A stretch of 52,324 nucleotides of DNA from Proluteimonas flavola (GCF_021191705.1 NZ_JAIWPU010000047.1:1-52324), one strand, 5' to 3'; shown: positions 19,139-30,445, numbered from the stretch's first letter. A program made the numbers and translations. The notes: generated by a model not told the origin, from the letters alone.

Positions 19139-19466
19139 TTAATCGCCCGGCATCATGCCTGCCGCGAGGTGAAGAAGGTCATCGCGCCCTTGAAGTCGCC
19201 ATCCAGTTGCGCATCCGGGCGCCTCACCGCGGCGCGGACAGCCGGGAACGCGCCGCCTGCCGCGTTGCGCGCCCTCGCGGCGCCCCTCGGATCGGCGATG
19301 CATCGGGTCTCGCGGACCGGGGGGCGGGGGAGACTGCCGTCCGCACTGCGAAGATGGGGGCAAGCCGCGCGACGGCGGATCGGCGCATCCGGCAACGTGC
19401 GCTGGCGATGGAACGGAAACCGGTGGCAGGCCGGAGACGCGCGCGCGTTCCCGACGGGGCGCGACT

Positions 19467-21146
<1,680 letters not shown>

Positions 21147-21200
21147 GCAGGTCCTTGCGCATCGAGGGGAAGGGCGAGGATATCGCCCGAGCCGCCTGTG

Positions 21201-22436
21201 CTACCACGTGTCCTCGACGTAGCGTGGTTTGCAGGCCAGCCACCCGCCGAACAACAGCAGGGCCACGAAGCCGCACAGCATCGCGAACGGCCAGGCCCAG
21301 CCGCCGCTGGCGGCATGCAGCATGCCGAACAGCAGGGGCCCGAGGCAGGCGAGCGTGTAGCCGACGCCCTGCATGAATCCCGACAGCGCGGCCGAGCCGG
21401 TGGGCGTGCGCGTGCGCAGGTTGATCAGGGTCAGCGCCAGCGGAAACGTGCTCGGCCCCAGGCCCAGCAGCACCACCCACAGCACCGGCGCGGCCATCGG
21501 TGCGAACAGCAGCCCGGCATACGCGGCCAGGTGGCAGGCCGCGCACAGCAGCACGATGACGAACGGGTTGCGCATGCGCACCGCGATCGACGGCATGGTC
21601 AGTGCGCCGAGCAGCCCGAGGGTGGAGAACAGTGCGACCATCGCGCCGCCGAACGCCGGCGACGCACCCGCCTCGGTCAGCAGCAGCGGCAGCCAGGTGA
21701 ACATCGCGTAGGTGATCAGCGATGTGGTGCCGAACATCAGCGCCATGCCCCAGGCGATCGGCGAGCGCGACACACGACCGACCGGGCCGTCGGCGGCCGT
21801 CGCGACCGCCGCCCGTTCGGACGGCAGGCGGTCGCCGTGCTGCAGCAGCAGCCACAGCCATGGCACTGCGGCGACCGCCGCGGTGACCGCCCAGATGCCG
21901 AGCGACACGCGCCAGCCGACGGCATCGGCGACCGGCACCGCAAGCAGTGCCGGCAGCATCGTGCCGAGCTGCAACACGGTGATGTACAGCGTGCTGACCG
22001 CGCCGACGCGATCGGGGAACCAGCGCTTGACCAGGGGAGGCAGCACCACGTTGCCGATGCCCATGCCGGCCAGCGCGACCATCGCGCCCAGCCCGAGCAC
22101 GCCCACCTCGGCCGCGAGCGAGCGCAGCACCAGGCCGGTGGCTGCCAGCGTCATCGCCAGCAGCGCGGTGCCCTCCAGGCCGATGCGCCGGGTCAGGGCC
22201 GGCGTGACCACGCCGAACACCGCGAAGGCCGCGGTCGGCAGCATGCCGAGCACGCCGGCGGTGGTGGCACCGAACCCGAAGGCTTCGCCGAGTACGTCCA
22301 GCAAAGGCGTCAGCGAAGTGACCGCGGTGCGCAGGTTGAATGCGGACAGCACGATGCCGGCCAGCACGAGCAGCGGCATCAGGCGTGGCACGGGGGACGT
22401 GTGGTGCGGGCGTGCCATGGCGGCGGGAGCATCCAT
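21201..22436 (-). CDS. MFS transporter, CynX/NimT type
   Basis: Inner-membrane transporter of 411 residues with about 12 hydrophobic segments. The N-terminal LSAFNLRTAVTSLTPLLD and the region MLPTAAFAVFGVVTPALTRRIG resemble the CynX/NimT branch of the major facilitator family (cyanate or 2-nitroimidazole transport annotation in relatives). Actual substrate is unknown. ATG 22418 is an alternative start six codons in. It is 54 bp upstream of the acyl-CoA synthetase in the same direction, so the two may be co-transcribed. Confidence 0.85.
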   Translation of the reverse strand: MDAPAAMARPHHTSPVPRLMPLLVLAGIVLSAFNLRTAVTSLTPLLDVLGEAFGFGATTAGVLGMLPTAAFAVFGVVTPALTRRIGLEGTALLAMTLAATGLVLRSLAAEVGVLGLGAMVALAGMGIGNVVLPPLVKRWFPDRVGAVSTLYITVLQLGTMLPALLAVPVADAVGWRVSLGIWAVTAAVAAVPWLWLLLQHGDRLPSERAAVATAADGPVGRVSRSPIAWGMALMFGTTSLITYAMFTWLPLLLTEAGASPAFGGAMVALFSTLGLLGALTMPSIAVRMRNPFVIVLLCAACHLAAYAGLLFAPMAAPVLWVVLLGLGPSTFPLALTLINLRTRTPTGSAALSGFMQGVGYTLACLGPLLFGMLHAASGGWAWPFAMLCGFVALLLFGGWLACKPRYVEDTW

Positions 22437-22465
22437 TCGCCGCGAACCGGGCACGGCCGGAAAAC

Positions 22466-22495
22466 GAAAAAAACCGGCACGAAGGCCGGTTTTCG
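22466..22495 (-). terminator. Terminator of tRNA-Pro
   Basis: Read on the minus strand, AAACCGGC-CTTCGT-GCCGGTTT is followed by a T-rich run. It lies 25 bp beyond the tRNA-Pro 3' end and upstream of the MFS start, so it ends the tRNA transcript. Confidence 0.75.
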
Positions 22496-22519
22496 ATATC
22501 ACCTGCCGCATTGCTGCGG

Positions 22520-22597
<78 letters not shown>

Positions 22598-22713
22598 AAG
22601 GTGAGCCGCGCATTCTACTGATGCACCCTCGGGGAGGGCAAGCACTTCGTGAAGGGAATTTGCAGCCGCGCACCGGAGGCGATGGCGGACGCGTCCCGGA
22701 CGCGGCGGGCTGC

Positions 22714-22719
22714 GATACT
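22714..22719 (+). promoter_or_regulatory. Candidate extended -10 (TGC GATACT) of cydDC
   Basis: TGCGATACT at 22711-22719 gives a TGN-extended -10, about 75 bp before the cydD start. The same TGCGATACT string occurs before the copper chaperone at 47538-47546. No clear -35 is seen. Confidence 0.35.
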
Positions 22720-22793
22720 ACCGGTTCGCGATGCCGATGTGCGGTGTCCGCGTTCCGGAATCCGCATGTCCGCATCCGCATGACCAAAACCGC

Positions 22794-24530
22794 ATGAGTG
22801 CACCTTCGCCGGAGACGACGGCCGACGCGCGGCGTCGGCGGGGCCGCTGGCTCGATACGCAGCTCGCGCCGTGGCGGGGTCGCCATCGGCGCGCCTCTAC
22901 CTGCCAGGTGCTGGCGGGCTGGCTGTGGATTCCGCAGGCCGCCGCGATCGCATGGGCGCTCGATGCCCTGCTGTTCGCGCGTGCCGGGCACGCCGCTTTG
23001 CATGCGCCTTTGATGCTGCTGGCCGCGACGTTGCTCGCGCGTACGCTGCTGGTCTGGACGGGGCAGCGGCTGCAGGCGGATGTCGTCGAATCGGTGCTCG
23101 CGCGGTTGCGCGCGGGGCTGGCCGCCGCCGTCGCCGCGCGTGGTCCGGTGTGGCTGCGTGGCCGGCGCAGCGGCGCGCTGGTCGCATTGTCGACCGGACA
23201 CGTCGACGCGACCGCCGGCTACTACGGCGGCTATCTGCCGGCACGCGCGGAAGTCGCGCTGGTGCCTGTCGCGATCCTGGTCGCGGTCTTCGCCGCCGAC
23301 TGGATCGTCGGTCTGGTGCTGCTGGTGACGGCGCCGTTGGCACCGCTGTTCATGATGCTGATCGGCATGGGCGCCGAGTCCGCCGGGCGCCGCCAGCTCG
23401 CCGCACTCGCACGCGCCGGTGCGCATTTCACCGACCGCCTGCGCGGGCTGGACCTGATCCGTGTCTACGGCCGCGGCGACGCGGAACTGGCCCAGGTCGA
23501 AGACGCGACCGAGACCATCCGCGTGCGCAGCATGCGCGTGCTGCGGATCGCGTTCCTGTCGTCGGCGGTGCTCGAATTCTTCGCCTCGGTCAGCGTCGCC
23601 CTGGTCGCGGTGTATTTCGGCTTCACGTATCTGGGCATGCTCGACCTGCGCGGCGAGGTGCTGCCGCTGTCGACCGGCCTGTTCTGTCTGTTGCTCGCGC
23701 CCGAGTTCTACGCACCGATGCGGCGGCTCGCGGCGAACTACCACGACCGCGCGAACGCGTTGGCGGCGGTGGCGGAAATCGAGGCGGCGTTCGATGGGCT
23801 GCCCGCGCTCGACCCCGGCCCGCTTCTTCCTCCGCAAGCGGGGCTGCGTGCCCTCGGGGTGGAGGGTTGGAGTGGGGGCGAAGCCGATGCGTCGCACGCG
23901 CAAGCCGTGGTACGTGTTGAGAAGGCGACAGTGCGCCATCCCGAAGCCCGCACGCCTGCGCTGCAGAACGTTTCACTGCAGGTCGCATCCGGCGGCCGCC
24001 TCGCCCTCGTCGGCCCCAGCGGTTCCGGCAAGAGCACCCTGCTCGACGCGCTGGCCGGCTGGCTGCCACCCGAGGCCGGCCGCATCGACATCGCGCCCGG
24101 CACGCGCATCGCACTCGCCGGCCAGCGCCCCTGGCTGTTCCACGGCAGCATCGCCGACAACCTGCGCATCGGTGCGCCCGATGCCAGCCATGCCGAACTC
24201 GCCGAGGTCGCGCGCGTCGCGCAGGTCACGCGGTTCGCGTCGCAATTGCCGGATGGCATGGACACGGTGATCGGCGAACGCGGTTTCGGCCTGTCGGGCG
24301 GCGAAGCGCGGCGCGTGGCGCTGGCACGCGCGCTGCTGCTGCGGCCGCAGTTGCTGCTGCTCGACGAGCCCACCGCGTTCCTCGATCCCGACACCGAAGC
24401 CGATCTGCTTGCCGCGCTGGATGCACATCTCGACGGCTGCACCGTCATCGTCGCCACCCACAGCGATGCGGTGATGGCCTGGGCCGGCGCGCAATGGCAG
24501 GTGCCGGCGCCAACGGAGGTCGCACCGTGA
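22794..24530 (+). CDS. cydD: Heterodimeric ABC exporter subunit CydD
   Basis: With CydC it forms an inner-membrane ABC exporter of cysteine/glutathione needed for assembly of cytochrome bd and periplasmic redox balance. The 578-residue protein has a type 1 exporter membrane domain (six helices, about 45-330) and a nucleotide-binding domain with Walker A GPSGSGKST, signature FGLSGGEARR and Walker B LLLLDEPTAFLD. The linker around residues 343-365 (LPALDPGPLLPPQAG) is loose. ATG 22794 is the first start after the likely promoter. The TGA stop overlaps the cydC GTG. Confidence 0.92.
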   Translation: MSAPSPETTADARRRRGRWLDTQLAPWRGRHRRASTCQVLAGWLWIPQAAAIAWALDALLFARAGHAALHAPLMLLAATLLARTLLVWTGQRLQADVVESVLARLRAGLAAAVAARGPVWLRGRRSGALVALSTGHVDATAGYYGGYLPARAEVALVPVAILVAVFAADWIVGLVLLVTAPLAPLFMMLIGMGAESAGRRQLAALARAGAHFTDRLRGLDLIRVYGRGDAELAQVEDATETIRVRSMRVLRIAFLSSAVLEFFASVSVALVAVYFGFTYLGMLDLRGEVLPLSTGLFCLLLAPEFYAPMRRLAANYHDRANALAAVAEIEAAFDGLPALDPGPLLPPQAGLRALGVEGWSGGEADASHAQAVVRVEKATVRHPEARTPALQNVSLQVASGGRLALVGPSGSGKSTLLDALAGWLPPEAGRIDIAPGTRIALAGQRPWLFHGSIADNLRIGAPDASHAELAEVARVAQVTRFASQLPDGMDTVIGERGFGLSGGEARRVALARALLLRPQLLLLDEPTAFLDPDTEADLLAALDAHLDGCTVIVATHSDAVMAWAGAQWQVPAPTEVAP

Positions 24531-26212
24531 GCGGCCAGGACCTGACCCGCATCCAGTCCACCCGCGCACTGCTGCGCGGCCATCGCCGCGGCGTGCTGCT
24601 CGCGGTCGCGCTGATGCTGCTGACGCTGGTGGCCGGCGTCGGTCTGCTCGGCGTGTCCGGCGCCTTTCTCACCGGCGCGGCGCTGACCTACGGCACGCTC
24701 GGCAGCTTCAATTTCTTCACCCCGTCGGCCGGCATCCGCGGGCTGACGCTGGCGCGCATCGTCTCGCGCTATCTCGAAAAGCTGTCCGGCCACGACACGA
24801 TGCTGCGCATCGCGCGCGACCTGCGCAGCTGGTTCTTCGCCCGCGCGCTGCGCCTGAGCCCCGCGCAGCTCGGCCGCCTGCGCACCGGCGATCTGCTCGC
24901 GCGGTTGCTCGACGACATCGATGCCGTCGACGGCCTGTTGCTGCGCGCGACCGGGCCGCTGCTGGCCCTGCTCGGCATCGGCGTGTCCGGGCTCGGCGTC
25001 GTCGCCTGGCTGCATCCGCCGAGTGCGGCATGGCTGGCGCTGATCGCCGTGCTGCTCGCGATCGTCGTGCCGGCGCGCGTGGCCTGGCGCCGATCGTCCG
25101 AGGAAACCCTGCGCGCGCAACGACGCGCCGCGCTGCGCGCGCGTCTGCACGAACTCTATGAAGGCCGTGCCGATCTCGCCGCGCTCGACGCGACCGCCGG
25201 CTGGCTCGCCCGCGTGGATGCCGATGCGGAAGACGTCGCCGGTCTCGAACGCACGCGCCGCCGCCGGCTGGCCGATGCGCAGGCCCTGCACGGCGGCATC
25301 GCTGCGGCCGGGCTGCTCGGTCTGCTGTGGAGCGTCGCCACCGGCTTCACCGCCGGTGCGCTGCCGGCGGCGCAGGCAGCGGCGATCTTCTTCATCGCGA
25401 TCGGCCTGTTCGAAGCCTGGGCCGGCGCCGGCCTCGCGTGGCAGGCGCTGCTGGCCGCGCGCGCGTCGATCGCGCGACTCGATGCGGTGGCCGGCGCGTC
25501 GCCTGCAGTTGGCGATCCCGCGAAGCCGGTCGCGGTGCCGGCGCATGGCGCGCTGCGCTTCGAGGACGTGGTCTTCGGCTGGACCGCGGATGCGCGCCCG
25601 GTGCTGCGGGGCCTCGATCTGGCCATTGCGCCCGGCGAGCGCATCGCGATCAGCGGCGACAGCGGCGCCGGCAAGTCCACATTGACCGCGCTGCTGTTGC
25701 GCAGCGCCGAGGCGCAGGCCGGGCAGGTCACCTGGGCCGGCGTGGACCTGCGCGCGATGTCGCAGGCGCACTGGTACGCGCGCATCGCCTGGCTGCCGCA
25801 GAACGCGCCGGTGTTCGCCGGCCGCGTACGCGACAACCTCGTGTTCGGTGCGCCCGATGCCGACGACGCCACGCTGTGGTCGATGCTCGCGCAGGTGCGG
25901 CTCAAGGGCTGGGCCGAGCGCATCGGCGGGTTGGATGCCTGGGTCGGCGAGGCCGGCGTGACGATGTCGGCCGGTCAGGCCCGGCGCCTGGCGCTGGCGC
26001 GCGCACTGCTGCGCGATGCGCCGCTGGTGGTGCTCGACGAGCCCACGGAAGGCCTCGACCACGATACCGCCGACGCGCTGCTGCGCGAACTGCCCGGGCT
26101 GCTGGCCGGCCGCAGCCTGCTGCTGATCACCCACGGTGCGCTGCCGCCCGGCCTCGTGGATCGCCACCTGCGGCTGCGCGACGGGCGGCTGCATGATCCG
26201 GACGCCGCCTAG
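24527..26212 (+). CDS. cydC: Heterodimeric ABC exporter subunit CydC
   Basis: Partner of CydD. The 561-residue protein has six membrane helices and an ATPase domain with Walker A GDSGAGKST, Walker B LVVLDEPTEGLD and an altered signature (MSAGQARR in place of LSGGQ). An asymmetric pair of ATP sites is common in heterodimeric exporters, so the change need not inactivate it. The start is GTG 24527, coupled to the cydD stop (GTGA). Its TAG stop at 26210-26212 is part of the terminal inverted repeat of the element that follows. Confidence 0.92.
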   Translation: MSGQDLTRIQSTRALLRGHRRGVLLAVALMLLTLVAGVGLLGVSGAFLTGAALTYGTLGSFNFFTPSAGIRGLTLARIVSRYLEKLSGHDTMLRIARDLRSWFFARALRLSPAQLGRLRTGDLLARLLDDIDAVDGLLLRATGPLLALLGIGVSGLGVVAWLHPPSAAWLALIAVLLAIVVPARVAWRRSSEETLRAQRRAALRARLHELYEGRADLAALDATAGWLARVDADAEDVAGLERTRRRRLADAQALHGGIAAAGLLGLLWSVATGFTAGALPAAQAAAIFFIAIGLFEAWAGAGLAWQALLAARASIARLDAVAGASPAVGDPAKPVAVPAHGALRFEDVVFGWTADARPVLRGLDLAIAPGERIAISGDSGAGKSTLTALLLRSAEAQAGQVTWAGVDLRAMSQAHWYARIAWLPQNAPVFAGRVRDNLVFGAPDADDATLWSMLAQVRLKGWAERIGGLDAWVGEAGVTMSAGQARRLALARALLRDAPLVVLDEPTEGLDHDTADALLRELPGLLAGRSLLLITHGALPPGLVDRHLRLRDGRLHDPDAA

Positions 26213-26376
26213 GAGCGTGGGCGGCAGAAATCGTCCGGGCTGCAAAGCCCGCTGCACGGTCCATATTTCCACCGGTTTTTGGCCCGTAGCACCACTACGA
26301 GCCTGCAAACCGGCGAAAATCTGGCCTCGTGCAGCGAACTTTTCGCCTCGAACATTTCTGCCGCCCACGCTCCTAG
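26209..26376. repeat. 168-bp structured element with 23-bp terminal inverted repeats
   Basis: CTAGGAGCGTGGGCGGCAGA... at the left end (26209-26231) is the exact reverse complement of 26354-26376. The interior has further complementary segments (GCTGCACG with CGTGCAGC; ACCGG with CCGGT). It encodes no protein and looks like a mobile, non-autonomous hairpin. The left end supplies the cydC stop; the right end abuts a REP hairpin. Confidence 0.85.
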
Positions 26377-26438
26377 GAGCGCGCTTGCGCGCGATGGGGC
26401 TCGACCGGGAACACCGATCCGCGCGCAAGCGCTCCTGC
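26374..26438. repeat. REP hairpin (AGGAGCGCGCTTGCGCGC type)
   Basis: AGGAGCGC at the left and GCGCTCCT at the right flank the conserved GCTCGACCGGGAA centre seen in other copies. It shares the bases TAG/GAGC with the end of the preceding element. Confidence 0.85.
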
Positions 26439-26465
26439 AGGGGAATGCGCAGCACGGGGACGCAT

Positions 26466-26471
26466 TAGAAT
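26466..26471 (+). promoter_or_regulatory. Candidate -10 element (TAGAAT) of hisS
   Basis: TAGAAT matches the sigma-70 -10 in five of six bases and predicts transcription from about 26478. That places the ATG at 26470 outside the message and supports the hisS start at 26509. Confidence 0.5.
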
Positions 26472-26508
26472 GTCCGCCTCCATCCGCATCACCGAAGAGC
26501 CTGCCCGC

Positions 26509-27879
26509 ATGATCAAGCCCCGGACCCCGCCCGGCGTCATGGAACTGTTGCCGCGCGACCAGATCGCCTTCCAGCGCATGCTGGACACGATCCGCCGCAC
26601 GTTCGAGGGCTTCGGGTTCCTGCCGATCGAGACGCCGGTGTTCGAACTGTCGGACACGCTGCTGACCAAGTCGGGCGGCGAGACCGAGCGGCAGGTGTAC
26701 TTCGTGCAGTCGACCGGCGCTCTCGAGAAGGCCGCCGAAGGCCTGCCGGAACTCGCGCTGCGCTTCGACCTGACCGTGCCGCTGGCGCGCTACGTCGCCG
26801 AGCACGAGCACGACCTCGCATTCCCGTTCCGCCGCTACCAGATGCAGCGCGTCTACCGCGGCGAACGCGCGCAGCGTGGCCGCTTCCGCGAGTTCTACCA
26901 GTGCGATATCGACGTGATCGGCAAGGATGCGCTGTCGCCGCGCTACGACGCCGAAGTGCCGGCGGTGATCAGCGCGGTGTTCGCCGCGCTCGACATCGGC
27001 GAGTTCACGATCCAGCTCAACCACCGCAAGCTGCTGCGCGGCTATTTCGAAGGGCAGGGCATCGACGACGCGCGCCAGATGACCGTGCTGCGCGAGATCG
27101 ACAAGCTCGACAAGCGTGGCGAGGACGCGGTGCGCGCCACGCTGACCGGCGAGGATTTCGGCCTGTCGGACGAGGTCGCCGAGCGTCTGCTCGCGTTCTC
27201 GCGCGTGCGCTCGACCGGCCACGCCGATGCGCTGGCGAAGCTCGACGCGCTCGGCGCCGGCACGGCGTTGTTCGAGGAAGGCCGCGTTGAGCTGCGCGAT
27301 CTGCTCAACCAGCTGCGCGCGCTCGGCGTGCCGGAATCGCGCTACGCGCTGAACCTGTCGATCGCCCGCGGGCTCGATTACTACACCGGCATGGTCTACG
27401 AGACGATCCTCGATGCGCACCCGCAGATCGGTTCGATCTGTTCGGGCGGCCGCTACGACAACCTCGCCAGCCACTACACCAAGTCGAAGCTGCCGGGCGT
27501 CGGCATCTCGATCGGCCTGACGCGCCTGTTCTGGCAGCTGCGCGAAGCGGGTCTGATCGCGACCGCCGACAGCTCGGTCGACGTGCTGGTCACGCTGCTC
27601 GACGACGCCTCGCTGCCCGACGCGCTCGCGCTGTCGCAGCGCCTGCGCGCGTCGGGCCTCAACGTCGAGACCCAGCTCGAGCCGCGCAAGCTCGCCAAGC
27701 AGATGCAGTACGCCGACCGTGCCGGCATTCGTTTCGTCGTGATCCGCGGCGGGGACGAGGCCGCCAAGGGCGTGGTCGCGGTCAAGGACCTGCGCCGCGG
27801 CGAACAGTTCGAAGTGGCCGACGACGACCTGCCGCGCACGCTGTTGGTCGAGCGCGAGCAGGCGAGGTCGATGCCGTAA
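26509..27879 (+). CDS. hisS: Histidine--tRNA ligase
   Basis: Charges tRNA-His. The 456-residue class II synthetase shows motif 2 ([25 protein letters not shown], core arginine present), the histidine-binding [10 protein letters not shown], and motif 3 ([12 protein letters not shown]), followed by an anticodon-binding domain ([10 protein letters not shown]... to the end). ATG 26509 ([15 protein letters not shown]) fits the family start and the promoter. The upstream ATG at 26470 lies within the predicted promoter region. It heads a block of histidine-related genes. Confidence 0.95.
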   Translation: MIKPRTPPGVMELLPRDQIAFQRMLDTIRRTFEGFGFLPIETPVFELSDTLLTKSGGETERQVYFVQSTGALEKAAEGLPELALRFDLTVPLARYVAEHEHDLAFPFRRYQMQRVYRGERAQRGRFREFYQCDIDVIGKDALSPRYDAEVPAVISAVFAALDIGEFTIQLNHRKLLRGYFEGQGIDDARQMTVLREIDKLDKRGEDAVRATLTGEDFGLSDEVAERLLAFSRVRSTGHADALAKLDALGAGTALFEEGRVELRDLLNQLRALGVPESRYALNLSIARGLDYYTGMVYETILDAHPQIGSICSGGRYDNLASHYTKSKLPGVGISIGLTRLFWQLREAGLIATADSSVDVLVTLLDDASLPDALALSQRLRASGLNVETQLEPRKLAKQMQYADRAGIRFVVIRGGDEAAKGVVAVKDLRRGEQFEVADDDLPRTLLVEREQARSMP

Positions 27880-27915
27880 GCGCGATGGACTCCGTTGCGA
27901 GCGGAATGTTGAGGT

Positions 27916-28026
27916 CCGTCATCCCCGCGGCTCTCAACAGACGCATGTCTGGTCTGGCGGGGATCCAGGGACTTTGTTTTTTCAGATGTCGACGTCCATG
28001 GATTCCCGCCTGCGCGGGAACGACGG
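27916..28026. repeat. CGTCATCCC-type inverted-repeat element
   Basis: Begins CCGTCATCCCCGC and ends GCGGGAACGACGG. It contains AACAGACGCATGTCTGGTC, a diverged copy of the inner motif of the 11865 element. It fills the spacer between hisS and the ammonia-lyase gene. Confidence 0.8.
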
Positions 28027-28086
28027 TTCCGATTGCAGATGCGACTGCAAAGCCGTTCTACCCGTGACCTGTAGGAGATTCCATCC

Positions 28087-30003
28087 ATGAAATCCATCCG
28101 CCTCGACGGCCGTTCGCTGACCCGCGCGCAGTTGGTCATGGTCGCGCACGGCGCGCCGGTCGCGCTCGACGAGGCCGCGCTGGCCGGCGTCGCCCGCGCC
28201 GCAGATTTCCTCGCCGAACAGGTGCGCCGCGAGGAACCGATCTACGGTGTGTCGACCGGATTCGGCAGCAATGCCGATCGCCTGCTCGGTGCGCGTCCAC
28301 TGCGTGACGATCTGCCGGGCGCGACGCCCTCGGGCCGCTCGCTGCACGAGGAACTGCAGGTCAATCTGATCGTGACCCACGCGGTCTGCGTCGGCGAGCC
28401 GCTGTCCGCGGACGTGGTGCGCGCGATGCTGTGCATCCGCATCAACACGCTGCTCAAGGGCCATTCGGGCATCCGCGTGCAGACGCTGCAGGCGCTGGCC
28501 GCGCTGCTCAATTCGGGCATCGTGCCGGTGGTGCCGGCGCTGGGGTCGGTCGGTGCATCGGGCGATCTCGCGCCGCTGTCGCATCTGGCGATCGTGCTGC
28601 TGGGCGGCGGCGAAGCGTTCGTCGACGGCGAGCGAATGGCGGGCGCTGACGCGCTGAAGCGCGCCGGTCTCGAGCCGGTGACGCTGTCGTACAAGGAAGG
28701 CCTGGCGCTCAACAACGGCACCGCGCAGATGCTCGCCACCGGCGTGCTCGCGCTGCAGAAGCTCGACGCTTTGCTCGATACCGCCGATCTCGCCGCGGCG
28801 ATGACGATCGACGCCTTCGCCGGTCGTCTCGGCGCGTTCGATCCGGATGTGCACGCATTGCGCCCGCATCCGGGCCAGGTCGAGGTGGCCGCGCATCTGC
28901 GCGAGCTGCTCGCCGGCTCCACGCTCGCCGACATTCCGTATCACCTCGTGCCGCGCTTCCGGCCGTGGCTGCCGACCAGCTGGGACACCGCCGAGGCGCA
29001 GGCGCTGCGCTTCGATATCGGCTGGGACTGGGTGCCGAGCGACCAGCGCCACGGCCGCGAGAAGTTCTACACGCGCTTCCGTCCGTTCCGTGGCGGGAAG
29101 AAGCACCAGCCGCAGGACAGCTATTCGCTGCGCTGCATTCCGCAGGTGCATGGCGCCGTGCGCGACGCGGTCGAGCAGGCCAAGCGCGTGTTCGAGATCG
29201 AGCTCAACGCGGTGACCGACAATCCGCTGGTGTTCCCCGATCGCGAGGCCGAGCACGTCGAGGAGAAGGTGATCTCCGCCGGCCATTTCCACGGCATGCC
29301 GCTCGCGCTGGCGATGAGCTACGTCAAGGCGGCGATTCCGGTGCTGGCGTCGATCTCCGAGCGCCGTCTCAACAAGCTGGTCGATCCGTCGACGAACGAT
29401 GGCCTGCCGGGCTTTCTGATCGGCAACGAGGACGCGACCGAATCGGGCTACATGATCGTGCAGTACACCGCGGCGGCGATCGTCAACGATCTCGCCACGC
29501 GCGCGCATCCGGCCAGTGTCTATTCGATCCCGACCAGCGCGAATGCCGAAGACCACGTGTCGATGGGCACCAACGAGGCGCGCCACGTGCTGTCGATGGC
29601 CGAGGATCTGGGCAAGGTGCTGGCGCTGGAGATCTACACCGCCGCGCAGGCGCTGGACCTGCGCGTGGACATGATCAACGCCGCGCGCGATCTCGCCCGG
29701 CGCGGCGATGCGGAAAGCCTGGCGGCGAAGGTGCAGGGCGGTCCCGCGTCCGATCGTCCGACCCGCGGCGTGTTCGTCGACGAGGTCGAAGCGCTGCGCG
29801 CCGAACTCGCCGCCTGCGACCCTTTCCATCCCGGTGAGATCGTCGCCGCGGCGCACGCCATCGTGCGCGAGGCGATCCCGTTCCTCGACCGCGACCGCGC
29901 GCTCGACGGCGAAGTCGCCGCAGCGGTGAAGCTGGTGTCCGACGGCGCACTGCTCGGCGTACTGCCGCGCTGGCGCGTGCAGGCATCGGGCCAGGTCGCT
30001 TGA
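28087..30003 (+). CDS. hutH: HAL-like aromatic amino acid ammonia-lyase, enlarged
   Basis: MIO-cofactor lyase that removes ammonia from an aromatic amino acid, probably histidine. The cofactor triad is A157-S158-G159 in SVGASGDLAPLSHLA, with YGVSTGFG at 53-60 and the specificity-loop histidine conserved (T97-H98 in NLIVTHAV), which favours histidine over tyrosine or phenylalanine. At 638 residues it is well above the ~510 of typical HutH: about 50 extra residues (roughly 282-337, rich in Trp/Arg/Lys) precede QDSYSLRC, and the C-terminal region is longer too. No hutU, hutI or hutG is nearby, so a degradation pathway is not shown. RBS GTAGGAG is at 28071-28077. Confidence 0.75.
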   Translation: MKSIRLDGRSLTRAQLVMVAHGAPVALDEAALAGVARAADFLAEQVRREEPIYGVSTGFGSNADRLLGARPLRDDLPGATPSGRSLHEELQVNLIVTHAVCVGEPLSADVVRAMLCIRINTLLKGHSGIRVQTLQALAALLNSGIVPVVPALGSVGASGDLAPLSHLAIVLLGGGEAFVDGERMAGADALKRAGLEPVTLSYKEGLALNNGTAQMLATGVLALQKLDALLDTADLAAAMTIDAFAGRLGAFDPDVHALRPHPGQVEVAAHLRELLAGSTLADIPYHLVPRFRPWLPTSWDTAEAQALRFDIGWDWVPSDQRHGREKFYTRFRPFRGGKKHQPQDSYSLRCIPQVHGAVRDAVEQAKRVFEIELNAVTDNPLVFPDREAEHVEEKVISAGHFHGMPLALAMSYVKAAIPVLASISERRLNKLVDPSTNDGLPGFLIGNEDATESGYMIVQYTAAAIVNDLATRAHPASVYSIPTSANAEDHVSMGTNEARHVLSMAEDLGKVLALEIYTAAQALDLRVDMINAARDLARRGDAESLAAKVQGGPASDRPTRGVFVDEVEALRAELAACDPFHPGEIVAAAHAIVREAIPFLDRDRALDGEVAAAVKLVSDGALLGVLPRWRVQASGQVA

Positions 30004-30362
30004 ACCTCGCGCTGCACTTCGGCTGGCTGGGCGTGCTGGAGGCGGCGCTGATCGCCCTCGTCGTCGGCGCAGTCTCTTACCTCGTGTTCCATTGGCTGGG
30101 CGCGCGCAGCCGCTGGGCGCACGGCCACGCGATCGGCTGGAGCAGCCTCATCGCCCTGGCGATCGCGACCGGCATCGACGCCTGGCACCTGTTCTACATG
30201 GGCGTCGTGCGGCTCGAATCGCCGGTCTATGCGCGAATCGCGCTGGCGAAGATCCACGACCCGGACTTCCTCGCCGCGCGGGTGTTCATGTCGTCGGTCG
30301 GCGCGCTGTCGGGTGTCGCCCTCGCATGGATGGCGATGCACGCGCGCAAGCGCACCGACTGA
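30000..30362 (+). CDS. Small membrane protein, unknown function
   Basis: A 120-residue protein with about four predicted hydrophobic segments (approximately 8-31, 44-66, 93-112 and a weaker one). No recognised domain. The TTG at 30000 overlaps the lyase stop (TTGA), so translation is coupled to it. Conserved-looking features are a charged loop ARSRWAHGHAIGW and DAWHLFYMGVVRLESP. Function unknown. Confidence 0.65.
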   Translation: MNLALHFGWLGVLEAALIALVVGAVSYLVFHWLGARSRWAHGHAIGWSSLIALAIATGIDAWHLFYMGVVRLESPVYARIALAKIHDPDFLAARVFMSSVGALSGVALAWMAMHARKRTD

Positions 30363-30377
30363 AGGACCGCCGCCTGA

Positions 30378-30445
30378 TGTGGGAGCGGCCTTGGCCGCGA
30401 TGGGGCCTTGCCGGGAAAGCCCTCGCGCGCAAGCGCGCTCCCACA
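30378..30445. repeat. REP hairpin
   Basis: TGTGGGAGCGG at the left and GCGCTCCCACA at the right with the CCGGGAAAGCC centre. It is followed at 30468-30495 by GGATGGGTAGAGCGCAGCG and its half-inverse AACCCATC, another common xanthomonad repeat (also near 48130 and 48285). The spacer 30363-30524 holds only these. Confidence 0.85.

Noticed and set aside
19139..19363. 74-codon minus-strand open frame between pgaA and the acyl-CoA synthetase
   Set aside because: Biased composition, no ribosome site, no similarity I recognise.
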